Below are positions 1-8,618 of a DNA stretch of 64,000 nucleotides, one piece after another; position 1 is the stretch's first letter; each line of letters starts with the position of its first letter. The stretch covers positions 97,520 to 161,519 of the forward strand of contig NZ_VFAC01000004.1 in the NCBI RefSeq assembly GCF_007644105.1. The letters are read 5' to 3'. The position numbers and the translations under genes were made by a program. Under the pieces are notes generated by a model. It saw nothing but the letters and a program-made list of their open reading frames with translations, was not told the DNA's origin and did not search any database. The stretch comes from Elioraea rosea (GTDB lineage: Bacteria > Pseudomonadota > Alphaproteobacteria > Acetobacterales > Acetobacteraceae).

Positions 1-909
1 GAACTTCGCGCGCGCTGCGGCAGGCGTGTCTGAATCGCGCGGGTCCTTCGCTGCGCCGTCGATGCGCACGAGCGGAACGGTCAGCCGCTCGGGGTGGCGC
101 ACATAGTCGAACCCGAACCGGCCCTTCACGCAGAGCCGCCCTTGGTTCGACGGCCCCTCGCGCCCGCGCACCTCGACGATGCGGTCCTCATCGACATGGA
201 ACGCGACCTGGCAGCCGACGCCGCAATAGGGGCAGACACTGTCGACGACGCGCTCGGGCTCGACTGCGCGCACGCCGTTGACGACCACGCTCGCGGCAAG
301 CAGCGCGCCCGTCGGGCAGGCCTGGACGCATTCGCCGCAGGCCACGCAGGTGCTTCCGCCCATCGGCAGGCCCGCGTCGAACACCACGCGCACATCGGCA
401 CCGCGATGCGCGAGCCCGATCACGTCGTTGTGCTGCACCTCGCGGCAGGCGCGCTCGCAGAGCCCGCAGGCGATGCAGGCATCGAGCTGGACGAGCATCG
501 CGGGGTGGCTCGCGTCAGGCTCCGGCGGCGGTGTGGTGCGCGGGAAGCGACTTTCCGTGACGCCGAGTTCGCCGGCGAAGCGCGCGAACGGGCCAAGCGG
601 GTCGCGCAGCGTCTCCGGCTGGTCGGCGAGCAGGAGCTCGAACACCATCCGCCTCGCCCGCGCCGCGCGCGCGCTCGCCGTGCGCACCACCATGCCCTCG
701 GCAGGCGTGCGGATGCAGGAGGCGCCGAGCACGCGCTCGCCCTCAATCTCGACAAGGCAGGCGCGGCAGTTGCCATCGGGACGGTAGCCAGGCTTCGGCA
801 GGTGGCAGAGATGCGGTATCTCCGTGCCGCGGCGCTGTGCGACCTGCCAGATCGTCTCGCCCGGCACGGCGGTGACGCTCTCTCCGTCCAGCGTGAACGT
901 GACGCTCAC
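1..909 (-). CDS. fdhA: NAD-dependent formate dehydrogenase alpha subunit, N-terminal part (runs off left edge)
   Basis: Only the N-terminal 303 codons are present; the gene continues past position 1. It starts with GTG at 909-907, sharing GTGA with the stop of the preceding beta-subunit gene, so the two are translationally coupled. The N-terminus is a plant-type 2Fe-2S domain (CHLPKPGYRPDGNCRAC at about residues 41-57). It is followed by a double 4Fe-4S ferredoxin region (CIACGLCERAC, then CVACGECVQACPTGA). Next is the first iron-sulfur motif of the molybdopterin domain (CPYCGVGC), ending near the GRLCVKGRFGFDYVRHPERL segment. This order is that of cytoplasmic NAD-linked FDH alpha subunits, which oxidise formate at a Mo- or W-bis-MGD centre. 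The catalytic Cys or Sec lies outside the window, so the metal cannot be judged. Family assignment is firm. Confidence 0.93.
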   Translation of the reverse strand, partial: MSVTFTLDGESVTAVPGETIWQVAQRRGTEIPHLCHLPKPGYRPDGNCRACLVEIEGERVLGASCIRTPAEGMVVRTASARAARARRMVFELLLADQPETLRDPLGPFARFAGELGVTESRFPRTTPPPEPDASHPAMLVQLDACIACGLCERACREVQHNDVIGLAHRGADVRVVFDAGLPMGGSTCVACGECVQACPTGALLAASVVVNGVRAVEPERVVDSVCPYCGVGCQVAFHVDEDRIVEVRGREGPSNQGRLCVKGRFGFDYVRHPERLTVPLVRIDGAAKDPRDSDTPAAARAKF

Positions 910-2468
910 GGAATGCTCTCCGGCATGTGGCGCATCAGCGTGAGAACCGGGTTCAACGCCGCCTGGCCGAGGCCGCAGATCGAGCCGTCCGCCATCGCGG
1001 TGGCGAGCTCGGCAAGCAACGGCCGGTCCCACGCCGGCGCGTCGAGCAGCGCAACGGCCTTCGCCGTGCCGACGCGGCAGGGCGTGCACTGCCCGCAGCT
1101 CTCGTCCCGGAAGAAGCGCAGCAGGTTGCGCGCTGCCTCGGCGAGATCATCGTGGTCCGACAGGACGATCACGGCGCCCGAGCCGACGAAGCAGCCATGC
1201 TTCTCGAGCGCGCCGAAGCCGAGCGGCAGGTCGGCCATCGCAGCCGGCAGGATTCCGCCCGAGGCGCCGCCCGGAAGATAGGCCAGGAAGCGGTGCCCTT
1301 CCGCCATTCCGCCCGCATGCTGCTCGATCAACGCGCGCGCGGTGATGCCGACGGGCGCGTCCTTCACGCCGGGGGCGCGCACGCGCCCCGACACGGAGTA
1401 GAGCCGACGCCCCGCATGGCCGTTCAGCCCCTGCGCGGCGAAGGCCTCGGCGCCGCCGGAGACGATCTCCGGCAGCCACCACAGCGTCTCGATGTTGTGG
1501 ATCAGCGTCGGCTGGCCGAACAGGCCCTTCTGGCCGGGAAACGGCGGCTTGTGGCGCGGATAGCCCCGGCGGCCCTCGAGGCTTTCGAGCAGCGCCGTCT
1601 CCTCGCCGCAGATATAGGCGCCCGCGCCACGGCGGAGATGGATCGCGCCGCCGAAGCCGCCGGCGGGAATGTCGGCGATCGCCTGCCGCAGCGCCGGGAT
1701 AAGGTGGCGGTACTCGTCGCGGAGATACATCCAGCATGCCTCAGCCTCGACGGCGCGCGCGGCGATCAGCATGCCTTCGAGGACGCGGTGCATGTCGCGC
1801 TCGAGGCACCACAGGTCCTTGAAGGTGCCAGGCTCGCCCTCATCGGCGTTGACCACGAGATGGCGCGGCCCGGGGTTCGCGCGGACGAGCCGCCATTTGC
1901 GCGCGGCTGGAAACCCCGCCCCACCCATGCCGCGGAGCCCCGCGCGTTCGACGAGAGCGGCAAGCGCCTCGGGATCGACAGGCGCGGCGGTGAGCGCCGC
2001 GTAGGGGCGCGGCGGCGGCGCGGGAAATGGCGCTCCCTCCTGCTCGTGCGCAGGCGCATGGTCGCACAGGCCCATGCAAGGGGCATCGATGATCCGCGCA
2101 CCGGGATGCGCCGCACGGAGCCGCTCGCGATGGGCAGAGGCGCCGGCCATCGCGCAGGGCAGGCCGGTGCAGACCCGGATCGTTTCGGGCGGTACATCGG
2201 CGTGGTCGTCGATCAGGTCGAAATGCGCATAGAAGCTCGCCGCCTCGAAGGGCACGACATGCGGCACGCCGAACGCCTCGGCAAGCGCGCGGAGATGGCC
2301 GCGGCGGATCGCGCCTAAGCGGCCCTGCACCGCGTGCAATGCCTCAATCATCATGTCGGGCCGGCGCGGCATGTCGCCGAGCGCGTCTGTCACCTCAGCG
2401 AGCGCGATCGCATCCAGCGCCTCGCCGCGCGGGCCGCTCCTCGGCGTCCGCGCCCTGTCCGCTGCCAT
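906..2468 (-). CDS. fdhB: formate dehydrogenase beta subunit, NuoE-NuoF fusion
   Basis: This 520-residue protein passes electrons from the alpha subunit to NAD+ through FMN and Fe-S clusters. Residues about 25-165 form a NuoE-like thioredoxin-fold 2Fe-2S domain (CTGLPC, then CMGLC). After a proline-rich linker comes a NuoF-like part with the NADH/FMN-binding stretch LRGMGGAGFPAARKW, then NADEGEPGTFKD and GAGAYICGEETALLESLEG. The 4Fe-4S motif ESCGQCTPCRVG is followed by a distal Cys in GSICGLGQ. In many bacteria the NuoE part is a separate gamma subunit (FdsG). The fused form is known from the Methylobacterium FDH1 type, so a separate gamma gene may not be needed. The ATG start is followed by a divergent helical segment as expected. 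It overlaps fdhA by four bases. Confidence 0.93.
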   Translation of the reverse strand: MAADRARTPRSGPRGEALDAIALAEVTDALGDMPRRPDMMIEALHAVQGRLGAIRRGHLRALAEAFGVPHVVPFEAASFYAHFDLIDDHADVPPETIRVCTGLPCAMAGASAHRERLRAAHPGARIIDAPCMGLCDHAPAHEQEGAPFPAPPPRPYAALTAAPVDPEALAALVERAGLRGMGGAGFPAARKWRLVRANPGPRHLVVNADEGEPGTFKDLWCLERDMHRVLEGMLIAARAVEAEACWMYLRDEYRHLIPALRQAIADIPAGGFGGAIHLRRGAGAYICGEETALLESLEGRRGYPRHKPPFPGQKGLFGQPTLIHNIETLWWLPEIVSGGAEAFAAQGLNGHAGRRLYSVSGRVRAPGVKDAPVGITARALIEQHAGGMAEGHRFLAYLPGGASGGILPAAMADLPLGFGALEKHGCFVGSGAVIVLSDHDDLAEAARNLLRFFRDESCGQCTPCRVGTAKAVALLDAPAWDRPLLAELATAMADGSICGLGQAALNPVLTLMRHMPESIP

Positions 2469-2527
2469 GGCGGTTCCTCCCGCGGCGAATCATGCGGCGA
2501 ACCTGCCACGCGCGCAATCCGCCCCCC

Positions 2528-3223
2528 CTACATCGAGGGTTCGAGGCGGCAATTCACCAGAAGCTCGGCCACCACCGCGTGCGCTGGCAGGCGCAGGGTC
2601 GTCTCGATCAGGGCCGCGGCATCCTCCGCGTGCGTCATCTCCTCGCGGGGGTAGGTGCTCACGCCGGCCGTCATGTCGGTCGCGACATAGCCAGGGCAGA
2701 AGGCGGTGGCGCGGATGCCCTGCGCCCAGCCTTCGCGGCGGATCGCGTGGGCGAGCGCGACCACGGCGAACTTGCTTGCCGCATAGCCCATGTTCTCGTT
2801 CGCCACCCGCTTGCCGGAGAGGGACGAGACGATCACCACGCGGCCCGTGCCCGAGGCGGCGAGGTGCGGCCAGGCTGCACGCACGAGATGCTTCGGCCCC
2901 TTCACGTTCACCGCCCACATCCTATCGAGCGCCGCGTCGTCCTCGTCCAGCAGCCGCGCCATGGGGTTGATGCCGGCCGCAGCCACCACGCCGTCGATGC
3001 GCCCGAAGCGCGCGGCCGTCGCCTCTGTCCAGGCATCGGCCGAGGCTGCCGTCTCGGCATCGTAGCGGTGGGCGAGCAGCCTGTCGGACACAGGCAGGTC
3101 ATGGCGGTCCCGCACCCCGGCCGAGACGGCGTAGCCGGCCTCGAGAAGCCGCTCGACCACCGCGCGGCCGATCCCCCGCGCCGCGCCGGACACCATTACC
3201 ACCCGGCCTGTCGGATCCAGCAT
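2528..3223 (-). CDS. SDR family oxidoreductase
   Basis: A short-chain dehydrogenase/reductase of 231 residues. The Rossmann motif SGAARGIGRA sits near residue 12, the NAG-like AAAGIN near 82, and the catalytic Ser in VSSLSG. The YAASK motif supplies Tyr and Lys. The chosen ATG at 3223 has GGGAGGA just upstream; longer in-frame starts would run into the divergent flavoprotein promoter. The substrate is unknown. It sits alone between fdhB and a divergently transcribed flavoprotein, so context gives little help. Confidence 0.85.
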   Translation of the reverse strand: MLDPTGRVVMVSGAARGIGRAVVERLLEAGYAVSAGVRDRHDLPVSDRLLAHRYDAETAASADAWTEATAARFGRIDGVVAAAGINPMARLLDEDDAALDRMWAVNVKGPKHLVRAAWPHLAASGTGRVVIVSSLSGKRVANENMGYAASKFAVVALAHAIRREGWAQGIRATAFCPGYVATDMTAGVSTYPREEMTHAEDAAALIETTLRLPAHAVVAELLVNCRLEPSM

Positions 3224-3272
3224 TCGTCCTCCCGTCTCGCCGCCATCGCGTTCCGCTGGCATCCTACACGCC

Positions 3273-4703
3273 ATGACACCACCCGATACCCCGCTCGCCA
3301 CGCTCGAGGCGGCCGCGCGCAGCACGCTCGCCTATCTCGACTACCCCAAGCGCGCCTGGACGCCCGCGCGCCTCGCACCGGACGGGACGGAGGCGGCGGA
3401 TGTGCTGGTCGTCGGCGCAGGCATCAACGGGCTTGCCATCGCCTTCCTGCTGGCGCGCGAGAAGGTCGCCCGGGTGCGGGTGATCGATGCGGCGGCGGAG
3501 GGCCAGGAAGGCCCCTGGCTCGGCTTCGCGCGGATGCGCTGGCTGCGCACGCCGAAGGAGCTTGTCGGCCCCGATCTTGGCGTTGCCCCCCTCTCCTTCC
3601 CCGCCTGGTATGCCGCGCGCTTCGGGAAGGCGGCCTGGCAGGCGCTCGACAAGGCGCCGAACGCGGTATGGATGGAGTATCTCGCCTGGTTTCGCGACAC
3701 GGCCGGCATCGCCGTGGAGAACGGCACGCGCCTCGTGTCGGTCGAGGAGGGGTCGGACGGGCTGTTCGCCTGTACGCTGCGCACCGAAGCCGGCGAGACG
3801 GTTGCCTACGCACGCCGGGTCGTGCTCGCGATGGGCGTGCTCGGTGCGGGTGGGGCGGCGCTGCCACGCGAGATCGCCGCGCTGCCCAGCCATCTGCGCG
3901 CGCATTCCTCGGACACGATCGATTTCGCGGCGCTCGCCGGAAGGCATGTCGCGGTCATCGGCGCGGGCGCCTCCGCCTTCGACAACGCCGCCGTCGCGCT
4001 CGAGACAGGCGCGGCGAAGGTGACGCTGATCGCCCGCCGCGCCGCCATCGCCCAGCCGAACGTCAAGCAGGCGATGGAGTTCGCGGGCTTCCTCCGCCAC
4101 TACGGCGAGCTCGAGGATGCGCAGCGCTTCCGGCTGCACCAGGTGCTCGCCCGCTTCGCCGTGCCGCCGCCGCCCGACAGCGTCAAGCGCTGCACCGTGC
4201 ATTGCGAACGCTTCGCGATGATCACCTCGGCGCCGCTCCTTTCCGTTCGCGAGGAGGGCGGGCGCGCCGTGCTCGAGACAGCGCGCGGCAGCGTGACGGC
4301 GGATTTCGTCATCGCCGCCACGGGCTTCGCGGTGAATATGCAGGCGCGGCCCGAGCTCTCCGCCTTCGCCCCGCGCATCGCCACCTGGGCTGACCGCTTC
4401 CCCGCGGCCGCGGCCGACACAACGCTCGGGGCAATGCCCTATCTCGATGGCGGCTTCGCCTACACCGCGCGCGAGGCGAAGGACGCGTCGGTGCTCGGGC
4501 GCATCCACGATGTCGGCATCGCCTCCGTTCCCTCGGTCGGACCGGTCTGCGTCGGGCTGAACGGGATGAAGTTCGGGCCGGACCGTGTCGTGCGCGCCAT
4601 CACCCGCAGCCTCTTCCTCGAGGATGCGGAAACCCATGTCTCCGCCGTCGAGGCCTTCGCCGCAACCGCCGCGCCGGCCGGGGACGACCCGCTCGTGATC
4701 TGA
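3273..4703 (+). CDS. FAD/NAD(P)-binding flavoprotein, monooxygenase-like
   Basis: A 476-residue protein with two dinucleotide-binding folds. The N-terminal one is VLVVGAGINGLAIAFLL at about residues 46-62, ending in an acidic residue (VIDAA) suited to FAD ribose. The central one is HVAVIGAGASAFDNAA at about 227-242, ending in LIARR, where the arginines would favour NADPH. The tail FVIAATGFAVNM resembles the ATG motif of class B flavin monooxygenases. No complete Baeyer-Villiger fingerprint is visible, so the reaction (N-hydroxylation, sulfoxidation or other) stays open. It is divergent from the SDR and followed after 24 bases by a DUF350 gene. Confidence 0.8.
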   Translation: MTPPDTPLATLEAAARSTLAYLDYPKRAWTPARLAPDGTEAADVLVVGAGINGLAIAFLLAREKVARVRVIDAAAEGQEGPWLGFARMRWLRTPKELVGPDLGVAPLSFPAWYAARFGKAAWQALDKAPNAVWMEYLAWFRDTAGIAVENGTRLVSVEEGSDGLFACTLRTEAGETVAYARRVVLAMGVLGAGGAALPREIAALPSHLRAHSSDTIDFAALAGRHVAVIGAGASAFDNAAVALETGAAKVTLIARRAAIAQPNVKQAMEFAGFLRHYGELEDAQRFRLHQVLARFAVPPPPDSVKRCTVHCERFAMITSAPLLSVREEGGRAVLETARGSVTADFVIAATGFAVNMQARPELSAFAPRIATWADRFPAAAADTTLGAMPYLDGGFAYTAREAKDASVLGRIHDVGIASVPSVGPVCVGLNGMKFGPDRVVRAITRSLFLEDAETHVSAVEAFAATAAPAGDDPLVI

Positions 4704-4727
4704 AACAGCTAGCATCGGGAACACCGC

Positions 4728-5141
4728 ATGGACGCCGTCCTGCAAAGCCTCGCCGCCGGTCTGCCGCAGCTCGTTCTGCAGTTCCTTGCCGCCGCGGGCG
4801 TCTATGCCGCGGGCATCGCCGTCTACACGCGGCTGACGCCGTATCATGAGCTCGACCTGGTGCGCAGCGGCAACATCGCCGCCGCCGTCACGCTCTCCGG
4901 CGCGCTGCTCGGCCTTGCCCTGCCGATCGGCGCGACGCTCGCGCGATCGCTCTCCGTCGCCGACATCCTCGTCTGGGGCGCGGTCGCGACCATCGTCCAG
5001 GCGGCGGCGTTTGGCGCGGCGAGCCTCCTGTTGCGCGAGCTTCCGGCGCGGGTCGAACGGGGTGACCTCGCGGCCGCGCTCGTCGCCGCAGCGGTGCAGC
5101 TTGCGGTCGGGCTGATCAACGCCGGCGCCATGTCGGGCTGA
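4728..5141 (+). CDS. DUF350 family membrane protein
   Basis: A 137-residue inner-membrane protein with four predicted hydrophobic helices. The conserved DUF350 pattern is visible: an N-terminal helix, a YTRLTPYHEL cytoplasmic stretch, then GNIAAAVTLSGALLGLALPI with small residues lining the helix. DUF350 proteins often occur as tandem repeats; this one has a single compact copy. Its function is unknown. It is followed after only four bases by the serine protease gene, so the two are probably co-transcribed. Confidence 0.82.
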   Translation: MDAVLQSLAAGLPQLVLQFLAAAGVYAAGIAVYTRLTPYHELDLVRSGNIAAAVTLSGALLGLALPIGATLARSLSVADILVWGAVATIVQAAAFGAASLLLRELPARVERGDLAAALVAAAVQLAVGLINAGAMSG

Positions 5142-5145
5142 GGCG

Positions 5146-6021
5146 ATGCGCCGGCTCGACCGCTTCGCGACGCTGCTGCTGCTGGCGATGGCGCTGTGGG
5201 CCTTTTTCGGCGAGGAGCGCGAGCCGGCTCCGCCGCCGCGCTCAACCCCGCCGCCGGTCCTGCTGCCGCCCGAGCTTCCTCCCGCGCAGCCCATCCCGCC
5301 GACCCCGCAGCCGCAGGACCGTGCCGTGCTTCCGCCGCCGTCGCCGCGGGATCCCGTGTTCGACGTCGCCCCCGGGCCCAATGGCGGCACGAGCAGCGGC
5401 ACGGCGTTCTCGATGAACCCCTCCGGCCTCTGGCTGACGGCAAAGCATGTCGTGAACGGCTGCCGTCGCGTCGGCATCCGGGAGCGGCAGGGCTGGGTTC
5501 AGGCCTCCGTCGCCTGGGCGCATCCCGGTGCCGACATCGCGCTGATCCAGACGCGCGGCGGCACGCCAGGCTTCGCACTTTCGGGAGACGCGCCGACACG
5601 GGGGATGGACGCGTTCGGCATCGGCTATCCGCAGGGCCGCCCCGGCGCGGTGCAGGGGCGGCTTCTCGGGCGCGCGCAGATGCAGGCGCGGCGCCTGTTC
5701 AAGGGCCTCGCGCCGACGCTCGAATGGGCGGAGGTGCGGCGCGTGCCGAACTTCGGTGGGTCCTTGGGCGGCATTAGCGGCGGGCCCCTCTTCGATGCGA
5801 ACGGCAACGTGCTCGGCGTGATGGTTGCCGAGCAGCCACGCCGCGGCCGCTTCTCCACCGCGGCACCCGAGACGCTTCTCGCCATGGCAGGAAGCCAGCG
5901 GCCGCTTCCCATCGCCGGCGCCGGAACGCGCGCGGTCGCGATCAGCCCCGGCGGTCTGGGCACGGTGGCCGATCGGCTCCGCGGCGAGCTTCGCGTGGCG
6001 CAGGTGCTTTGCCAGGGGTGA
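5146..6021 (+). CDS. secreted trypsin-like serine protease with proline-rich linker
   Basis: A 291-residue protease-domain protein. Residues 7-21 form a hydrophobic signal or anchor segment. Residues 27-70 are a proline-rich spacer that would hold the domain away from the membrane. The catalytic triad reads as His101 (TAKHVVNG), Asp130 (ADIALI) and Ser211 (GGISGGPLFD). There is no PDZ domain after it, unlike DegP/DegS, so substrate selection must differ. It probably works in the periplasm. It is tightly linked to the upstream DUF350 gene and converges with the following gene almost without a gap. Confidence 0.85.
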   Translation: MRRLDRFATLLLLAMALWAFFGEEREPAPPPRSTPPPVLLPPELPPAQPIPPTPQPQDRAVLPPPSPRDPVFDVAPGPNGGTSSGTAFSMNPSGLWLTAKHVVNGCRRVGIRERQGWVQASVAWAHPGADIALIQTRGGTPGFALSGDAPTRGMDAFGIGYPQGRPGAVQGRLLGRAQMQARRLFKGLAPTLEWAEVRRVPNFGGSLGGISGGPLFDANGNVLGVMVAEQPRRGRFSTAAPETLLAMAGSQRPLPIAGAGTRAVAISPGGLGTVADRLRGELRVAQVLCQG

Positions 6022-6022
6022 C

Positions 6023-6421
6023 TCAGCGCTCGATCGGCGTGCCTTCGGGATTGAGCGAGACATGCGCCGAGACGACGCGCCAGCCGATGTCAGGGAGTCG
6101 CGCGAAGATCTTCGTCTCCCGCCCGATCATCCCCGTCGCGATCCGGCGATAGACGATGTTCGTCACACCGAAATCCCGGCCATAGGTGGTGATGCGAATC
6201 TCCAGCCGCTCGCGCTGCTGGTAGCCGCCGGTCTGCGCACGGCGGAAGCGGCGGATCGCCTCCATGCCGAACAGGATCTCGCCCACGCCGAGGCGAACCG
6301 TGCGCGGGTCGTCCCAGAAGATCGCCTCGAGCGTGGGGATGTCGTTGGTCATCAGCGCGGTCTCATAGCGGTCGAGAACCTCGCGCACTTCCGCCACCAC
6401 GTCTGCCTGGTCGATCTCCAT
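6023..6421 (-). CDS. AtzH-like (DUF3225) SnoaL-fold protein
   Basis: A 132-residue NTF2/SnoaL-fold protein resembling AtzH/HpxZ (DUF3225). Features seen are an N-terminal helix ending in LDRYETALMTNDIPTLEAIF, the WDDPRTVRLGVGE segment and a C-terminal strand with VSAHVSLNPEG. Relatives partner amidases or allophanate/oxalurate hydrolysis enzymes in nitrogen-compound breakdown; no such partner is adjacent here. The ATG at 6421 has GAGAGGAAAAG upstream, which favours it over longer in-frame starts. It is divergent from the D-aminopeptidase gene. Confidence 0.75.
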   Translation of the reverse strand: MEIDQADVVAEVREVLDRYETALMTNDIPTLEAIFWDDPRTVRLGVGEILFGMEAIRRFRRAQTGGYQQRERLEIRITTYGRDFGVTNIVYRRIATGMIGRETKIFARLPDIGWRVVSAHVSLNPEGTPIER

Positions 6422-6507
6422 CGGGCTTTTCCTCTCCTGTTGCGCTTGTAGGATGCGCCAGCCGGAGAAGGAGGGCGAGACGGGATGAGCGCGATGGAGG
6501 CCGAAGA

Positions 6508-8073
6508 ATGAGCGACGCGCTGCCACGCCGGCTCGACCGGTTCCTCGAAGCCCTGCCGCAGCGTTTCCCGGGCCCCGGCGGGGCCGTCGCGATCCTGCGG
6601 GAGGGCGAGGTGCTTGCCCGCCACGCCTGGGGCTACGCCAATGCCGAGAGGCGCATTCCGTTCACGCCGCGCACGCTGTTCCGGATCTGCTCGATCACGA
6701 AACAATTCACCTGCGCGGCGGTGCTCGAGGCTCTCGGCGAGCCCGAGGCACTCGATGCCGCCATCCGTGCGCGGCTTCCGCTCCTCGGAGCGGCGGCACC
6801 GCCGGCGCGGCTGCTCTGCCACAACCAGTCGGGCCTCAGGGACTATTGGGCGGTGGCGATGCTGCACGGCTCGCCGGCCGAGGCGCCGTTCGGAGACCAG
6901 GAGAGCGCGCGGGTGATCGGCGCGACGCGATCGCTCCAGTTCGCGCCGGGCACGCGCTCGTCGTACGTGAACCAGAATTTCCGGCTTCTCTCCGATGCTC
7001 TGGAGGAGGCGTCGGGGCGCAGCTTCGCAGAGCTTCTGCGCACCCATGTCTTCGGCCCGATCGGCATGGAAAGCGCGATCCTCGCCGCCGACACGCGCGC
7101 CATGCCCGACGGCACCGAGGGGTACGAGGGCACGCAGGCGGGCGGGTTCCGCGCTGCAGAGAACCGCATCGTCTGGACCGGCGATGCCGGCATCGGCGCC
7201 TCGCTCGACGACATGATCGCCTGGGAGAAGCACATCGACGCGACGCGCGACGACCCCGACGCGCTGCATGCGCGCCTCTCCGCGCCGACCGCCTTCGCAG
7301 ACGGCGCACCCGCCCGCTACGGCTTCGGCCTCGCGCGCCGCGCCGAGCTCGGCCGCGCGGTGATCGGCCATGGCGGGGCGCTGCGCGGCTGGCGCAGCCA
7401 TCGCTTCTACGCGCCGGCGGGGCGTATCTCGGTCGTTGCGTTCCTGAACCAACTTGGCGACGCCACGGCGCTTGCCATCGATGCCTTCGCCACGCTTCTC
7501 GACCTCGAGAAGCCGAAGCCCGACACGACGATCGCGCCGCCGCGATGGCTCGGCGCGTATCTGGAGCCGGAAACCGGCCTTGCCGCGCGCATCGACTCCT
7601 ACGCCCCCGGCCAGGTGCGGCTCCGCTTCGGCCAGACGCCGGAACTTCTCGATCTCGACGCCTCGGGCGCGGCGTCCGCGAGCGGCACGCGGCTCGCGTC
7701 GGACGGTGCCGCGCTCACCATGCAGCGCTTGCAGGAGAACATCACGACGCGGCTCATCCCTCGTGGGGGCGTGCCCGAGCGCGACATCGCCGGGCGGTAT
7801 CGCTGTGCGGAGCTCGACGCCGAGCTCGCCATCGAGGATGCCGGCGGCGCGCTCTATGGTGCGTTCTCCGGGTTCCTCGGCCAGGGGCGGATGGAGCTGC
7901 TCGAGCCGATCGCGACCGATCTCTGGGCGCTGCCCTGCCCCCGGGCGCTCGACCATACCCCGCCGGGAGACTGGACGCTCTCGGTGCAGCGGGAGGGAGG
8001 ACGGCCGACGGCGCTCGTCGTCGGCTGCTGGCTCGCGCGCGGGCTTCGCTACGAACGGGTCGCCTCGGGCTGA
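6508..8073 (+). CDS. dap: D-aminopeptidase (DAP), penicillin-binding-protein-like serine hydrolase
   Basis: This protein removes N-terminal D-amino acids from peptides and amides. The 521-residue length matches the Ochrobactrum anthropi DAP. The key residues fall at the same numbers: Ser62 and Lys65 (SITK), Tyr153 (YVN) and a HGG motif near residue 289. The C-terminal 180 residues contain the two beta-barrel domains special to DAP, one of which reaches into the active site and limits substrate size. No signal peptide is seen, so it should be cytoplasmic. It is divergent from the AtzH-like gene. D-amino acid scavenging or cell-wall peptide recycling are plausible roles. Confidence 0.87.
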   Translation: MSDALPRRLDRFLEALPQRFPGPGGAVAILREGEVLARHAWGYANAERRIPFTPRTLFRICSITKQFTCAAVLEALGEPEALDAAIRARLPLLGAAAPPARLLCHNQSGLRDYWAVAMLHGSPAEAPFGDQESARVIGATRSLQFAPGTRSSYVNQNFRLLSDALEEASGRSFAELLRTHVFGPIGMESAILAADTRAMPDGTEGYEGTQAGGFRAAENRIVWTGDAGIGASLDDMIAWEKHIDATRDDPDALHARLSAPTAFADGAPARYGFGLARRAELGRAVIGHGGALRGWRSHRFYAPAGRISVVAFLNQLGDATALAIDAFATLLDLEKPKPDTTIAPPRWLGAYLEPETGLAARIDSYAPGQVRLRFGQTPELLDLDASGAASASGTRLASDGAALTMQRLQENITTRLIPRGGVPERDIAGRYRCAELDAELAIEDAGGALYGAFSGFLGQGRMELLEPIATDLWALPCPRALDHTPPGDWTLSVQREGGRPTALVVGCWLARGLRYERVASG

Positions 8074-8168
8074 AAGGCCCGACGCAGGGGCGGGCTACGC
8101 CCAGGATCAATGCCGCAGGGGGCGTGCCCGTGCCATAGTGAGCCGGTGATCGTCTCGGGACACGGCGC

Positions 8169-8570
8169 ATGAGCCGGCAGGGTCGGCGACGCCTTGAAGG
8201 GATGCACCGCCGCTCGGTGTTCGTGGCGCTGTTGCGCCTGCTGTTCCAGCCGGAGATCGAGGCCTTCGAGGGCCGCGCCCCGCTTGGCCGCGTGTTCTGG
8301 CTCTACGGCGTGGCGACCAGCCTCGGCATTGCCCTGCTCTACCGCCTCGCGATGGAGGCGGGGCGGGTCGGGCTGCAGCAGGGGCTGCTGCTGCTTCTCG
8401 CGGCCTATACGGTCTGGGTGCTCGTCGCGGTGTGGCGCTGCGCGGCGAACGCAGCGCCGTTCTGGCGAACCCTGGCACGCAGCCTGACGGTGACCTGGGC
8501 CGCCAATGCCATCCTGCTCGGAAGCTTCCTCGAGCTCGAGCTCCTCGCCCGGCTTGGCGGCGGTCCATGA
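8169..8570 (+). CDS. small inner-membrane protein of unknown function
   Basis: A 133-residue protein that I do not recognise. Three hydrophobic segments are visible at roughly residues 43-62, 73-90 and 106-124, with a basic N-terminus. The stretch FEGRAPLGRVFWLYG before the first helix and the WRCA ending of the second resemble DUF805-like proteins, but this is weak. No clear ribosome site precedes the ATG; an internal ATG at 8202 is an alternative start. It precedes the folate cyclo-ligase gene by 48 bases on the same strand. Confidence 0.55.
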   Translation: MSRQGRRRLEGMHRRSVFVALLRLLFQPEIEAFEGRAPLGRVFWLYGVATSLGIALLYRLAMEAGRVGLQQGLLLLLAAYTVWVLVAVWRCAANAAPFWRTLARSLTVTWAANAILLGSFLELELLARLGGGP

Positions 8571-8618
8571 GGGAGCATCCTGCCGCGCGGCGCGGATGGT
8601 CCAGAGGAGGGAGGATCG

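Noticed and set aside
3264..5477. Long minus-strand open frame opposite the flavoprotein, DUF350 and protease genes
   Set aside because: It spans three real genes on the other strand and has no family motif.
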